From contig JAFWCU010000019.1 in NCBI GenBank assembly GCA_017534305.1, forward strand, positions 1-64,000: DNA of 64,000 nucleotides. The letters run 5' to 3'. A model generated the notes under the pieces. It ran no database searches. It was given only the letters and a program-made list of their open reading frames with translations, and had not been told where the DNA came from. The position numbers and the translations under genes were made by a program. Below are positions 1 to 7,729 of this stretch, piece after piece. Origin of the DNA: Clostridia bacterium. Its GTDB lineage: Bacteria; Bacillota; Clostridia; TANB77; CAG-465. How positions within the stretch are numbered: position 1 is the stretch's first letter; each line of letters starts with the position of its first letter.

Positions 1-107
1 CTCGATGAAGAAGATATTTGGCATGATGATCGACGATTATGAAGAGCATGCTTTATCCTGTGACGGACCGCTCTATCTTTCATACAGTTCGGAGGAATAT
101 GCTCTTG
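1..107. other. Non-23S sequence joined to the 23S rRNA gene
   Basis: These bases do not match the 23S helices that should lie upstream of the conserved AGAACGTCGTGAGACAG segment. Instead, a frame starting at ATG 5 stays open across the join and stops at 149-151 inside rRNA sequence. The stretch also looks less AT-rich than the nearby genes. The simplest reading is an assembly join at a contig edge, made through a repeated rRNA k-mer. A real insertion is possible but not shown. I do not recognise the translated product. Confidence 0.5.
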
Positions 108-418
108 AGAACGTCGTGAGACAGTTCGGTCCTTATCTATCACAGGCGTAAGATATTTGAGAGGAGCTGCCCCTAGTACGAGAGGACCGGGGTGGAGGAA
201 CCGATGGTGCATCAGTTGTATCACCAGATGCATAGCTGAGTAGCCAAGTTCCGATGGGATAAACGCTGAAAGCATATAAGCGTGAAGCCCACCTCAAGAT
301 AAGATATCTCATAACGATAAGTTAGTAAGCCCCCTTGGAGACTACGAGGAGATAGGCTGGAAGTGTAAGTGTAGTAATATATTGAGCGTACCAGTACTAA
401 TAGGGCGAGGGCTTGACC
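108..418 (+). rRNA. 23S ribosomal RNA, 3' end (partial)
   Basis: Conserved domain V-VI landmarks are visible: the peptidyl-transferase segment GTCGTGAGACAGTTCGGTC, the sarcin-ricin loop AGTACGAGAGGACC near 176-189, and the 3' end TAATAGGGCGAGGGCTTGACC. Only about the last 310 bases are present. It heads a 23S-5S-tRNA-Asn arrangement. Confidence 0.93.
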
Positions 419-499
419 AAGAAAATTTTGGAAGAGAGTTTATGTACTAATTGTTCACTTTTATATTATGTATTTTTGAGTGTACTAATACACTTACCA

Positions 500-617
500 T
501 GTTGGTGACGATGAAGTAAGGGGTCCACCTGTTCCCATACCGAACACAGAAGTTAAGCCTTACGTTGCGGAAGATACTCTAGAGTCAAGTTTAGGGAAAA
601 ATACGAAGTTGCCAACT
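500..617 (+). rRNA. 5S ribosomal RNA
   Basis: Contains the conserved core CCCATACCGAACACAGAAGTTAAG, seen here as CCATACCGAACACAG followed by AAGTTAAG. Terminal helix I forms from GTTGG near 501 and CCAAC near 616. Length is about 117 bases, usual for bacteria. It lies about 80 bases after the 23S end. Exact ends are inferred from the closing helix. Confidence 0.9.
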
Positions 618-628
618 TTTTTTTATAT

Positions 629-703
629 TCCTCAATAGCTCAGTGGTAGAGCATTCGGCTGTTAACCGAAGGGTCGTAGGTTCGAGCCCTACTTGAGGAG
701 CCA
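629..703 (+). tRNA. tRNA-Asn (anticodon GTT)
   Basis: A full cloverleaf can be drawn. The acceptor stem TCCTCAA pairs with TTGAGGA, the D arm contains TAGCTCAGTGGTAGAGC, the anticodon loop CTGTTAA carries GTT, and the T arm contains GGTTCGAGCC. The discriminator is G and the CCA end is encoded. It follows 5S directly and probably belongs to the rRNA operon. Confidence 0.96.
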
Positions 704-709
704 ATAATT

Positions 710-737
710 GACTAGGATTTTTCCTAGTCTTTTTTTA
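710..737 (+). terminator. Terminator of the rRNA-tRNA operon
   Basis: An 8-bp stem GACTAGGA/TCCTAGTC with a 4-base loop is followed by a run of eight T. Confidence 0.85.
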
Positions 738-743
738 TGTCAT

Positions 744-772
744 TTGAAAATAACTAAAAAGTATGGTATAAT
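744..772 (+). promoter_or_regulatory. Sigma-A promoter for the 59-aa membrane protein
   Basis: TTGAAA and TATAAT are separated by 17 bases, with TGG just before the -10 box. Confidence 0.65.
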
Positions 773-838
773 TTAAATTGTCGTATTTGTAGTAATCAAG
801 TGGGTAATATCTGCTTGAGTGTCCCTAAGGAGGGAAAA

Positions 839-1018
839 ATGAAGTTAAGTTTCAAACAAAAAACCGCTCTTATTGGACTGGGGATGATTATTCTCTCTTT
901 GATTTACATCTTAGGAGGTGTATACTTTGCATCTGAAGAAGACAAGATGGTCCTAATAGGTTCTGGCGTTTTTATGTTTTGCTTTAATATATGGTTCTTG
1001 TTTGATCAATTACTATAA
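839..1018 (+). CDS. Small two-helix membrane protein, unknown function
   Basis: This is a 59-residue protein. The frame is open from 800, but the ATG at 839 follows an AAGGAGGG ribosome binding site at 828-834, so the shorter start is chosen. Two hydrophobic segments, about residues 10-30 and 36-57, are joined by an acidic turn with EEDK, so it is probably a hairpin-like inner membrane protein. It has its own promoter and terminator and sits directly after the rRNA operon. I do not recognise the family and propose no function. Confidence 0.7.
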   Translation: MKLSFKQKTALIGLGMIILSLIYILGGVYFASEEDKMVLIGSGVFMFCFNIWFLFDQLL

Positions 1019-1046
1019 CTTTGTTCTTTAACGACTTTTGTCGTGG

Positions 1047-1073
1047 AGGGTGGCCTTGTGTCACCCTTTTTTA
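1047..1073 (+). terminator. Terminator after the 59-aa protein
   Basis: The stem AGGGTG/CACCCT is followed by T residues. A second small hairpin ACGAC/GTCGT lies just upstream at 1031-1044. Confidence 0.7.
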
Positions 1074-1125
1074 TATTTACTTACTGCCATTTTTATGTTA
1101 TTATATTATTGTGTTGGAGGTAATT

Positions 1126-1263
1126 ATGGATAATAATGATTTTTTAAATAAATTAAAGAATGGTGTTAAAAATAGTGAAGAATCACTAAAACATTTTAAT
1201 GATTTAGTGCAGAGTAAAGTAGATAAAGAAAAAGAAAACAAGGAAGATAATAAAAAAGATTAA
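1126..1263 (+). CDS. Small charged protein, unknown function
   Basis: A 45-residue, very hydrophilic protein rich in Lys, Glu, Asn and Asp, with a lysine/glutamate tail. The ATG at 1126 lies 5 bases after a GGAGG at 1116-1120. An upstream extension of the frame runs through the preceding terminator and is not credible. No domain is recognisable; the composition suggests a cytosolic protein that may be partly disordered. It ends immediately before its own terminator. Confidence 0.55.
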   Translation: MDNNDFLNKLKNGVKNSEESLKHFNDLVQSKVDKEKENKEDNKKD

Positions 1264-1290
1264 AGAGTATCTTAATGATACTCTTTTTTA
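1264..1290 (+). terminator. Terminator after the 45-aa gene
   Basis: An 8-bp stem AGAGTATC/GATACTCT with loop TTAAT is followed by six T. The stem starts right at the stop codon. Confidence 0.85.
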
Positions 1291-1302
1291 TTTTTACTCT
1301 TG

Positions 1303-1331
1303 TTGACATAACATATCGTTTGTGGTATAAT
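1303..1331 (+). promoter_or_regulatory. Consensus sigma-A promoter
   Basis: TTGACA and TATAAT are exactly 17 bases apart, so both hexamers are perfect. It drives the gene at 1439. Confidence 0.8.
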
Positions 1332-1336
1332 AATAG

Positions 1337-1420
1337 TAGGTATTGTGTGTATAATGCCTATCAAAAATTTGGTAGGTGTTGAGGTCACCTATCATCTTAA
1401 TTAAAAAATTTATTACCTCA
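1337..1420 (+). promoter_or_regulatory. Structured leader with alternative pairings
   Basis: The roughly 100-base leader holds repeated TAGGT/ACCTA blocks that can pair in competing ways: 1337-1344 with 1353-1360, 1357-1362 with 1371-1376, and 1373-1378 with 1386-1391. The loop of the last hairpin (TGAGGT, 1380-1385) can also pair with ACCTCA at 1415-1420, just upstream of the ribosome binding site, as in a pseudoknot. It matches no riboswitch class I know. This was read by eye and not folded by computer. Confidence 0.4.
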
Positions 1421-1438
1421 GGAAAGGATAGGGATCTT

Positions 1439-2053
1439 ATGGAAAGATCAATTAATGAAAAAAATGTTATTAGAAAGGCTTCAAACGTTGCTTTGAAAGC
1501 AAGAAAGGGTTACACAAAGTTTATGTACAAAGATAGTACAGCTCGTGATGAGTATCTTGGTGCAATCGATGAAAAAATTGCTGTAAATGATAATGCATTG
1601 GAAGAAGCAAAAGCTTTAAGAGAAGCTAAGAAAGAGGAAAGACTTAGATTAAAAGCAGAAAGATTAGCTCAAAGAGAAAAAGAACGTAATGAATTCGCTT
1701 TTGGATTCAAGAAAAGAGATTTTGAAGAAGACACTGAGTCTGAATCAAAACCAAGACGTTCATTCTTTGATAGGTTTAAGATTGTTGATGAAGAAGAAGA
1801 AAGCAATGAATTAGAACTAATTCTTGTTAATCAATTCAGAGACAAAGATTTAAAACCTTATGCTAAGGAACTTAAAGGAAGGGATCTTCTAAAAAGAGAT
1901 TTTGAAAGTACGCCATTGTACATCGAAACTCATGGAGATTTCTTGAAAGTTTCTTCAGCTGAAACAATAGAAAGCAATCATGCTGGAGTTGTTACAGTTG
2001 TAATCTCTACTTATAGAGAGGATTTCCTAGTAGATTTTCCAATGGATTTCTAA
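1439..2053 (+). CDS. Charged coiled-coil protein, unknown function
   Basis: A 204-residue protein counted from ATG 1439; the frame is also open from a GTG at 1376, but that GTG lies inside the structured leader and has no good ribosome binding site. The N-terminal half is strongly basic and acidic with long Arg/Lys/Glu/Ala runs (about residues 40-95), typical of a helical coiled coil. An acidic linker follows, with an EEEE stretch near residue 120. The C-terminal third is more mixed and could be a small folded domain. There is no signal peptide or membrane segment. The gene has its own consensus promoter and a strong terminator. I do not recognise it. Confidence 0.75.
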   Translation: MERSINEKNVIRKASNVALKARKGYTKFMYKDSTARDEYLGAIDEKIAVNDNALEEAKALREAKKEERLRLKAERLAQREKERNEFAFGFKKRDFEEDTESESKPRRSFFDRFKIVDEEEESNELELILVNQFRDKDLKPYAKELKGRDLLKRDFESTPLYIETHGDFLKVSSAETIESNHAGVVTVVISTYREDFLVDFPMDF

Positions 2054-2068
2054 AAATAACATTTTATG

Positions 2069-2100
2069 GTGTAGGTATTAATTTACCTACACTCTTTTTT
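2069..2100 (+). terminator. Terminator after the coiled-coil gene
   Basis: A 9-bp stem GTGTAGGTA/TACCTACAC is followed by a T-rich tract. Confidence 0.85.
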
Positions 2101-2131
2101 ATGCTTTGCATATAATATAGTAGGTGATTAT

Positions 2132-2260
2132 ATGAATTTTTTCTTTTTATTTTTTTCACTTGTTGGATTAATTATTAATTGCATTCTTTTTTATTACACT
2201 TTTTATTTAGAAAGTTCTTTTAATTGTGAGAATTATGTGTATAATATTAGATTAAATTGA
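2132..2260 (+). CDS. Possible 42-aa membrane peptide
   Basis: ATG 2132 follows TAGGTG by a few bases and opens a 42-codon frame ending at TGA 2258-2260. Residues 3-26 are almost all Phe, Leu, Ile and Tyr, a single membrane helix, followed by a short polar tail. A TATAAT-like box lies at about 2111-2116. In AT-rich DNA such a hydrophobic frame can arise by chance, so this is a candidate only. Confidence 0.35.
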   Translation: MNFFFLFFSLVGLIINCILFYYTFYLESSFNCENYVYNIRLN

Positions 2261-2305
2261 CTTTAAAAATATTATTTAGTAAAATATAGTTTGAGGTGGA
2301 TTTAA

Positions 2306-2896
2306 ATGTACGCATTTTTTAGAGGAACTGTTGACGATATACAAGCGGATAAAGCTGTAATAGAAGTTAATGGTGTGGGTTATGAAATAAATATGCCTGA
2401 GTCTGAGTTAATAACTTTAGATATTGGTGATATTGTTAAAATATATACATATCTTGCTGTAAGAGAAGATGATATGAGACTTTTTGGTTTTAAAACTAAA
2501 GGTAATCTTGAGTTTTTTAAGAAACTAATTACAGTAAGTGGTGTAGGTCCTAAGGTTGCACTTGGAATAATATCTAATGTAGACACCGAAACACTTGGTA
2601 TTGCAATTGCTACGGAAAACGTGGAAGCATTAAGAAGTGTTCCTGGAATTGGACCTAAAATGGCACAAAAAATTATCTTTGAGCTTAAAGATAAAGTGCT
2701 AAAAGAAGCTCCAGATAAAGCAAAAATTAAAGTAAAAGAGGTTAATAACAAAAATATAGAGGAAGCAACTACTGCTCTTGAAGTGTTAGGTTATACTTCT
2801 AAACAAATTAAGGAAGCTATGTCTAATATGAATCTTGAAAATGACAGTGTTGAGACAATAATTAGAAAAGTACTAAAAGAAGTACAAAACTACTAG
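2306..2896 (+). CDS. ruvA: Holliday junction helicase subunit RuvA
   Basis: RuvA is the tetrameric DNA-binding subunit that holds four-way junctions for the RuvB motor. The 196-residue length is normal. The N-terminal OB-like domain covers about residues 1-62. Two helix-hairpin-helix motifs are visible as SGVGPKVALGI and PGIGPKMAQKI. The C-terminal RuvB-contact domain follows from about 150 (EEATTALEVLGY). The start has a GAGGTGG site upstream. Unusually, ruvB does not follow; ftsE does, from its own promoter. RuvB must lie outside the window. Confidence 0.95.
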   Translation: MYAFFRGTVDDIQADKAVIEVNGVGYEINMPESELITLDIGDIVKIYTYLAVREDDMRLFGFKTKGNLEFFKKLITVSGVGPKVALGIISNVDTETLGIAIATENVEALRSVPGIGPKMAQKIIFELKDKVLKEAPDKAKIKVKEVNNKNIEEATTALEVLGYTSKQIKEAMSNMNLENDSVETIIRKVLKEVQNY

Positions 2897-2904
2897 ACAT
2901 AAGG

Positions 2905-2933
2905 TAGACAATTTTTGTTGTTTATGATACTAT
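2905..2933 (+). promoter_or_regulatory. Promoter of the ftsEX-M23 operon
   Basis: TAGACA and TACTAT are separated by 17 bases, between the ruvA stop and ftsE. Confidence 0.5.
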
Positions 2934-2977
2934 AAAAATGGAAGAGAGTATAGATATATGAAAGGAAATAATATATA

Positions 2978-3652
2978 ATGATCGAATTTATTAATTTAGT
3001 TAAAAAATATGATCATGGCGTAACTGCCATAGATAATGTAAATTTGAAGATAGACAAAGGAGAATTTGCTTTTCTAGTTGGTCCTTCTGGCTCTGGTAAA
3101 TCTACTTTTTTAAGACTTTTAATTAAAGAAGAAGAGCCAACTTCTGGAAAAATCATAGTTGACGGAAAAGATATTACTAGACTAAAAAAGAAAGATATTC
3201 CTTTTCTAAGAAGAAAAATTGGATTTGTATTCCAAGATTTTAGACTTCTTTATGATAGAACTGTTGAAGAGAATATTGTTCTTGCTTTAAGAGTAATTGA
3301 AGCTCCAGAAAAAGAAATTAAAGCACAACTTAAATCTGTGCTTCAAATGGTTGGACTAGTTGGAAAGGAGAAATTTTTCCCTAACCAATTATCTGGTGGT
3401 GAGCAACAAAGAGTTGCACTTGCTCGTGCACTTGCTACAAAGCCACCAATTATAATTGCAGATGAGCCTACTGGTAACTTGGACCCTATCACTGCAGAAG
3501 AAATATTTAAAACTTTACTTGAAATTAACTCAAGAGGTACAACAATTCTTGTTGTTACACATGCTAAAGACATAGTTGATAGCTTAAATAAAAGAGTTAT
3601 TGCACTAGATCATGGTAAAGTTATTAAAGATGAAGCGAGAGGGGTGTATTAA
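2978..3652 (+). CDS. ftsE: Cell-division ABC transporter ATPase FtsE
   Basis: FtsE is the cytoplasmic ATPase of the FtsEX complex, which switches on cell-wall hydrolases at division or elongation sites rather than moving a solute. The 224-residue protein has Walker A GPSGSGKST at residues 35-43, the ABC signature LSGGEQQR near 138, and Walker B IIIADEPTGNLD near 158. The start follows AAAGGA. The next gene, ftsX, begins 3 bases after the stop, and two M23 peptidases follow in the same direction, which fits the idea that they are the complex's targets. Confidence 0.95.
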   Translation: MIEFINLVKKYDHGVTAIDNVNLKIDKGEFAFLVGPSGSGKSTFLRLLIKEEEPTSGKIIVDGKDITRLKKKDIPFLRRKIGFVFQDFRLLYDRTVEENIVLALRVIEAPEKEIKAQLKSVLQMVGLVGKEKFFPNQLSGGEQQRVALARALATKPPIIIADEPTGNLDPITAEEIFKTLLEINSRGTTILVVTHAKDIVDSLNKRVIALDHGKVIKDEARGVY

Positions 3653-3655
3653 TAG

Positions 3656-4543
3656 ATGACAACAAACACTTATTTAATTAAAGAAGGTTATACAAATCTA
3701 AATAAACACGGCTCAAAAACAATTTCTACTATGCTTATCATTTGTGCAACAATGTTAATTTTGGGTATATTTGTTATTATATTCCAAAATGTTAATTATA
3801 ACGTAAAAACATTAAGACTTGAACAAGGATTACAAGCTTTTATAGAAGATAAAACAACAGATGATGAAGTAGAATATATGAAAGATCAATTACACTTAAT
3901 TGATGGTGTTTCTGAAATAATTTATATGAGTAAAGCAGAAGCTTTTGAAGATGCTAAAGATCAATTTAAAGACCAAGATTATTTCTTAGATGGTCTTGAA
4001 AATCTAGATATTTTCCCTGCATCATTTATTGTTAAATTTGAAAATATAGAAGATGTAGATAATATTAGAGCACAAGTAGAAAAAATTGATGGTATTTACA
4101 AAGTTAAATATAATGCAAGTACTATTGAAGCAGTTATTTCTATTTCTAAAGTAGCAAACTATTTCTTACTTGGAGTAGGATCTGTTCTTTTAGTAGTAAG
4201 TATATTTATTATTTCAAATACAATTAAACTTGCTGTTTATTCAAATAAAAGAGAAATTATGATTATGCGTTATATTGGTGCAAGAAACAGCTTCATAGTT
4301 AAACCATTTATTGTTGAAGGTGCAATTATGGGTGTTGTATCTGCATTAATATCGTTTTTCTTAATTTCTATAGTTTATGTGTACGTATATGTTGCATTAA
4401 ACTCAAGCTATGCATTAGGAGTATTTAAATTTATACCTTATTCTACAATTTGGTATCAAATTCTTGGATTATATGTATTACTAGGATTATTCATTGGAAT
4501 CTTTGGTAGTGCTATATCTCTTAAAAAATATCTTAAAGCATAG
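3656..4543 (+). CDS. ftsX: Cell-division membrane protein FtsX
   Basis: The 295-residue permease-like partner of FtsE. The FtsX layout is visible: one membrane helix near residues 22-43, an extracellular domain of about 120 residues, then three more helices at about 167-190, 216-245 and 265-290. In other Firmicutes the extracellular loop contacts a coiled-coil cell-wall hydrolase, and two such proteins are encoded immediately downstream. The ribosome binding site is GAGGGG, overlapping the end of ftsE. Confidence 0.93.
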   Translation: MTTNTYLIKEGYTNLNKHGSKTISTMLIICATMLILGIFVIIFQNVNYNVKTLRLEQGLQAFIEDKTTDDEVEYMKDQLHLIDGVSEIIYMSKAEAFEDAKDQFKDQDYFLDGLENLDIFPASFIVKFENIEDVDNIRAQVEKIDGIYKVKYNASTIEAVISISKVANYFLLGVGSVLLVVSIFIISNTIKLAVYSNKREIMIMRYIGARNSFIVKPFIVEGAIMGVVSALISFFLISIVYVYVYVALNSSYALGVFKFIPYSTIWYQILGLYVLLGLFIGIFGSAISLKKYLKA

Positions 4544-4554
4544 GAGGGATTGTT

Positions 4555-5778
4555 ATGAGAAAGATAAAAAGATTTTTAAGCATAATTATTTGTTTAGTAT
4601 TTTTATCTACTCTTAACCTATCTGTACTAGCTGCAGATAATATATCTAAATATGAAGAAGAATTAGACGCAGTAAGAAAACAACAAAAGGAAAATGCAGA
4701 AAACTTAACTGGTGTTGAAAAAGAAATTGCTTTATATTCATATGATGTTGCAGAGATTGATAGTCAAGTGTTAACTTACACTAAGAACTTAGCAAGTCTT
4801 CAACAACAAATAAAAGAAACTCAAGATACACTAGACGATTTAGATGAGAGTTTGGTAAATGCAAATGAAAACTATAGTGTTTTAAATAGTACATATGCAA
4901 ATAGACTAAGACAAATATATGAGGATGGAATTCCTAGTATATTTGAACTTATTATTACATCTAATGGTTTTACAGACTTAATGTTAAAATTAAATTTGTA
5001 TAGTATGATTTTGGAGCATGATAAAACTTTAATGAATACTTATGCAGATAAACAAAATTATATAAATTATATTAAAGAAGATATTGAAATTGAAAAGAAA
5101 AGACTTGAAGCATTAAAGCAAGGCTTAGAAACAGTAAAAAGTGAACTTGAAACAAAAAGACAAGAAAAAGTAGATAAAATTAATGAGTTAAACACTAAAG
5201 CTAATGAACTTCAAGAAACAAATAAATTATTAACTGAGAAAAGACATCAAGCAATGTCTGATCTAGATAATGAAATGGCAAAAATAATTAAAGATGTTGC
5301 AAATCAAATTAAAAATGGTACAGCATCTACATTTACTGGAACAGAATTTGCATATCCAGTTCCTGGATATACAATAATTACAACAAGTTTTGGTGAAGTA
5401 TATAATTTAGTTGATCCTGCTGGTTCTGCACATACTGGTGTAGATATAGCCGGCGGAGATATCAATGGTACACCGATATATGCAATACAAGATGGTGTAA
5501 TTATAACTTCTGGTTATAGTAACTATGGATATGGTAACTATGTAATTATAAACCATGGTGAATGTGTAGATAATAATTCATCATATATATCTTTATATGG
5601 TCACTGTAGTGCTTTAGTTGCTAAAGAAGGCGAAAAAGTTAAAAAAGGTGATTTAATTGGATATGTTGGAACAACAGGAAATTCAACTGGTCCTCACTTG
5701 CATTTAGAAGTTAGAGAGAACGGAGAAAGAATTGACCCTTTATCATTATATCCAAGCATGTCATTTACCGTATTATAA
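4555..5778 (+). CDS. Coiled-coil M23 (LytM) murein endopeptidase, copy 1
   Basis: A secreted 407-residue protein. A signal peptide (residues 1-26, ending near VLAAD) precedes a long coiled coil of about residues 30-255 and a C-terminal LytM/M23 zinc peptidase domain. All expected metal and catalytic positions are seen: H293 and D297 in HTGVD, H350 in LYGH, and H381/H383 in HLHLE. Unlike the degenerate activator EnvC, this domain should therefore be an active endopeptidase. It starts 11 bases after ftsX with GGAGGG upstream. Placement and architecture suggest activation by FtsEX, as for CwlO or PcsB, which carry different catalytic domains. Confidence 0.9.
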   Translation: MRKIKRFLSIIICLVFLSTLNLSVLAADNISKYEEELDAVRKQQKENAENLTGVEKEIALYSYDVAEIDSQVLTYTKNLASLQQQIKETQDTLDDLDESLVNANENYSVLNSTYANRLRQIYEDGIPSIFELIITSNGFTDLMLKLNLYSMILEHDKTLMNTYADKQNYINYIKEDIEIEKKRLEALKQGLETVKSELETKRQEKVDKINELNTKANELQETNKLLTEKRHQAMSDLDNEMAKIIKDVANQIKNGTASTFTGTEFAYPVPGYTIITTSFGEVYNLVDPAGSAHTGVDIAGGDINGTPIYAIQDGVIITSGYSNYGYGNYVIINHGECVDNNSSYISLYGHCSALVAKEGEKVKKGDLIGYVGTTGNSTGPHLHLEVRENGERIDPLSLYPSMSFTVL

Positions 5779-5797
5779 AGTAAGGAGGGAGATATAG

Positions 5798-7015
5798 TTG
5801 AAAAAGAATAATGTATTTAAGCGAGCGTTTGCAATTATTTGTGCAACATCTATTTGCTTGAATATGAATTGTGTTTTAGCTGATGCAATAACTGATGCTC
5901 AAGATAAAGTAAATAACATTAATAACCAAATTAAAGAAAACCAAAATCAACAATCTTCAGTTCAAAGTGAAGCACAAGCATATATTTCTCAAATTGCTGC
6001 ACTTGATACACAAATTTCAGAATATGAAACAAAACTATCTACTCTTAAAACTAGCCAAGAGGATATTAATACGAAAATTGAGGGATTTCAATCTGAGTTA
6101 CAAAATAGTGCGCAACTATTTAATAGCGCTGAAGATGTATATTTAACTCGTGTTAGAGCTATTTATGAAAATGGAATTCCTAGTGTTTTTGAAATATTAG
6201 TTTCTTCAAATGGCATTAGTGATTTCTTTGCTAAACTTGGAGTATATACTAGTATTTTAGAATATGATCAAAATATCATAGATAATATGAAGAGTCAAAA
6301 AGAATATGTAGATTATCTTAAAGCTGAGATTGATGATGCAAAATTATCTCTTGAAGCTATAAGCTATGATGTAGAAAAATCTACAGAAGCTTTAGAAAAT
6401 GTTAGAGCTCAAAAGCAAACAAAAGTATCTGAACTTCAAGCATCAGCTACTAAATTAAAACAAGTTGAAAACGAACTTAATGAAGAAAAAGCTGCTGCAA
6501 ATAGCGCTCTTGCTGCTGCTATTGAAGCTGCTCGTCCAAAATATGGTGGCGGAGGAAATAACACTTATACGTCTACAACATTTATTTGGCCAACTACTAG
6601 TTCATATATAACAGCTGGTTTTGGAACATATTATGTTTGGGGATTTGCTCAACAACATAATGGCGTAGATGTAGGTGTTGGAATTGGTACACCTGTATTT
6701 GCTGCGGCTACTGGTACAGTAATTATAGCTACAGTTGTTACTTCTAATCCATATGGCTATGGTGGTCCTTCTAAAACATCGTGGTCTGCTGCAAATGGTT
6801 ATGGATATGGTAACTATATAGCTATTGAACATCCAGATGGAAAGATTACTATATACGGACATTTATCTTCAGTTGCTGTAAACGTTGGACAAGTCGTTGT
6901 TCAAGGTCAAGTAATTGGATATAGTGGAAGTACAGGAAACTCAAGTGGACCTCACTTACATTTTGAGGTAAGACTAGGTAGTACACCAGTAAATCCTATG
7001 TCGTATTTTAATTAA
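5798..7015 (+). CDS. Coiled-coil M23 (LytM) murein endopeptidase, copy 2
   Basis: A 405-residue paralogue of the preceding gene: signal peptide (cleavage near VLADA, about residue 27), coiled coil, then an intact LytM domain with H287/D291 in HNGVD, YGH, and H386/H388 in HLHFE. A Gly-rich linker near residue 250 separates coil and peptidase. It starts with TTG, 7 bases after AAGGAGGGA, and no in-frame ATG is better placed. The two copies share a matching stretch in the coil (YENGIPSVFEI versus YEDGIPSIFEL), so they probably arose by tandem duplication and use the same partner. Confidence 0.88.
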   Translation: MKKNNVFKRAFAIICATSICLNMNCVLADAITDAQDKVNNINNQIKENQNQQSSVQSEAQAYISQIAALDTQISEYETKLSTLKTSQEDINTKIEGFQSELQNSAQLFNSAEDVYLTRVRAIYENGIPSVFEILVSSNGISDFFAKLGVYTSILEYDQNIIDNMKSQKEYVDYLKAEIDDAKLSLEAISYDVEKSTEALENVRAQKQTKVSELQASATKLKQVENELNEEKAAANSALAAAIEAARPKYGGGGNNTYTSTTFIWPTTSSYITAGFGTYYVWGFAQQHNGVDVGVGIGTPVFAAATGTVIIATVVTSNPYGYGGPSKTSWSAANGYGYGNYIAIEHPDGKITIYGHLSSVAVNVGQVVVQGQVIGYSGSTGNSSGPHLHFEVRLGSTPVNPMSYFN

Positions 7016-7136
7016 AATTATGTTACATTTATATTAAAGTATAGACATATATAAAATTATATGATAAATTAAATGCAAAGATATTTCTATTACGCTTTAT
7101 GCGTGGTATGAATTTTAATCGTAGGGGGTTAATTAT

Positions 7137-7670
7137 ATGGCACAATTCGTAAACAAATTTTTAAAGGTTATTGGCATTGGCGGCGGAAACGAAGCTGAAG
7201 AAGTATACGAAGATGATTATGAGAACTATGGTGAAGATGGATACACTGAAGAAGTTGATGAAACTTCTTATGAACAACCAGTACAAACACAATCTAGTAG
7301 AAGAGGTGTAAGTGCTCAAGTATCTGATTCTGGAGCAGCTAGAGTTATTTCTGTTAATAATGGAATGACTTCATCTAGAATGGTTATAACTCAACCAACA
7401 TGCTACAACGATGTTGAAGAAGTTGGAACATATTTAAAGAGCAAAAAATCTGTAATTATTAATCTTGAAAATGTTGGTAAAGAAGATGCTAGACGTGTTC
7501 TAGATTTCTTAAGTGGAGCAACATTCATGATTGAAGGAAATATTCAAAAAGTTTCTAGTCTAATTTATCTTATGACTCCAAGAACTGTTGAAATTCAAAA
7601 TGATTTAGAAAATGCTCAAGCTAACAGACAACAACCAGACCAAAAACAATCATTTTCTTGGCTAAAATAG
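7137..7670 (+). CDS. sepF: Cell division protein SepF
   Basis: SepF binds the membrane and FtsZ and aligns the division ring in Gram-positive bacteria. The 177-residue protein has the expected parts: an N-terminal amphipathic helix (MAQFVNKFLKVIG), an acidic Tyr/Glu linker at residues 20-60, and the SepF core from about residue 80 to 160 with VIINLENV and the conserved DFLSGATF. The ATG follows TAGGGGG. It lies between the ftsEX-M23 genes and divIVA, forming a division and cell-pole block. Confidence 0.93.
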   Translation: MAQFVNKFLKVIGIGGGNEAEEVYEDDYENYGEDGYTEEVDETSYEQPVQTQSSRRGVSAQVSDSGAARVISVNNGMTSSRMVITQPTCYNDVEEVGTYLKSKKSVIINLENVGKEDARRVLDFLSGATFMIEGNIQKVSSLIYLMTPRTVEIQNDLENAQANRQQPDQKQSFSWLK

Positions 7671-7682
7671 TTATGACATAAT

Positions 7683-7707
7683 AAACAGGTCTTTTGACCT
7701 GTTTTTA
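7683..7707 (+). terminator. Terminator between sepF and divIVA
   Basis: A 9-bp stem AAACAGGTC/GACCTGTTT with loop TTTT and a short T tail. I see no clear promoter before divIVA, so partial readthrough is likely. Confidence 0.7.
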
Positions 7708-7729
7708 TATTAGTAGGGGGTTGATTATT

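Noticed and set aside
108..418. Group I intron carrying a homing endonuclease in the 23S gene
   Set aside because: The bases before the I-CreI-type site are normal exon sequence and no intron 3' end (terminal G, P9 helices) can be drawn; only the edge artefact remains likely.
800..838. Upstream extension of the 59-aa membrane protein to 800
   Set aside because: It begins before the AAGGAGGG site, which precisely fits ATG 839.
1376..1438. GTG start at 1376 for the coiled-coil gene
   Set aside because: It lies in the structured leader with no suitable ribosome binding site; ATG 1439 is better placed.
2380..2751. Long antisense frame within ruvA, and similar long opposite frames in rpoB, rpoC, fusA and folC
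   Set aside because: They mirror strongly conserved coding sequence, lack ribosome binding sites and show no family features.
7016..7136. Sigma-A promoter before sepF (TAGACA at 7042)
   Set aside because: The matching -10 position reads TAAATT, too weak to call; sepF may be transcribed from ftsEX.
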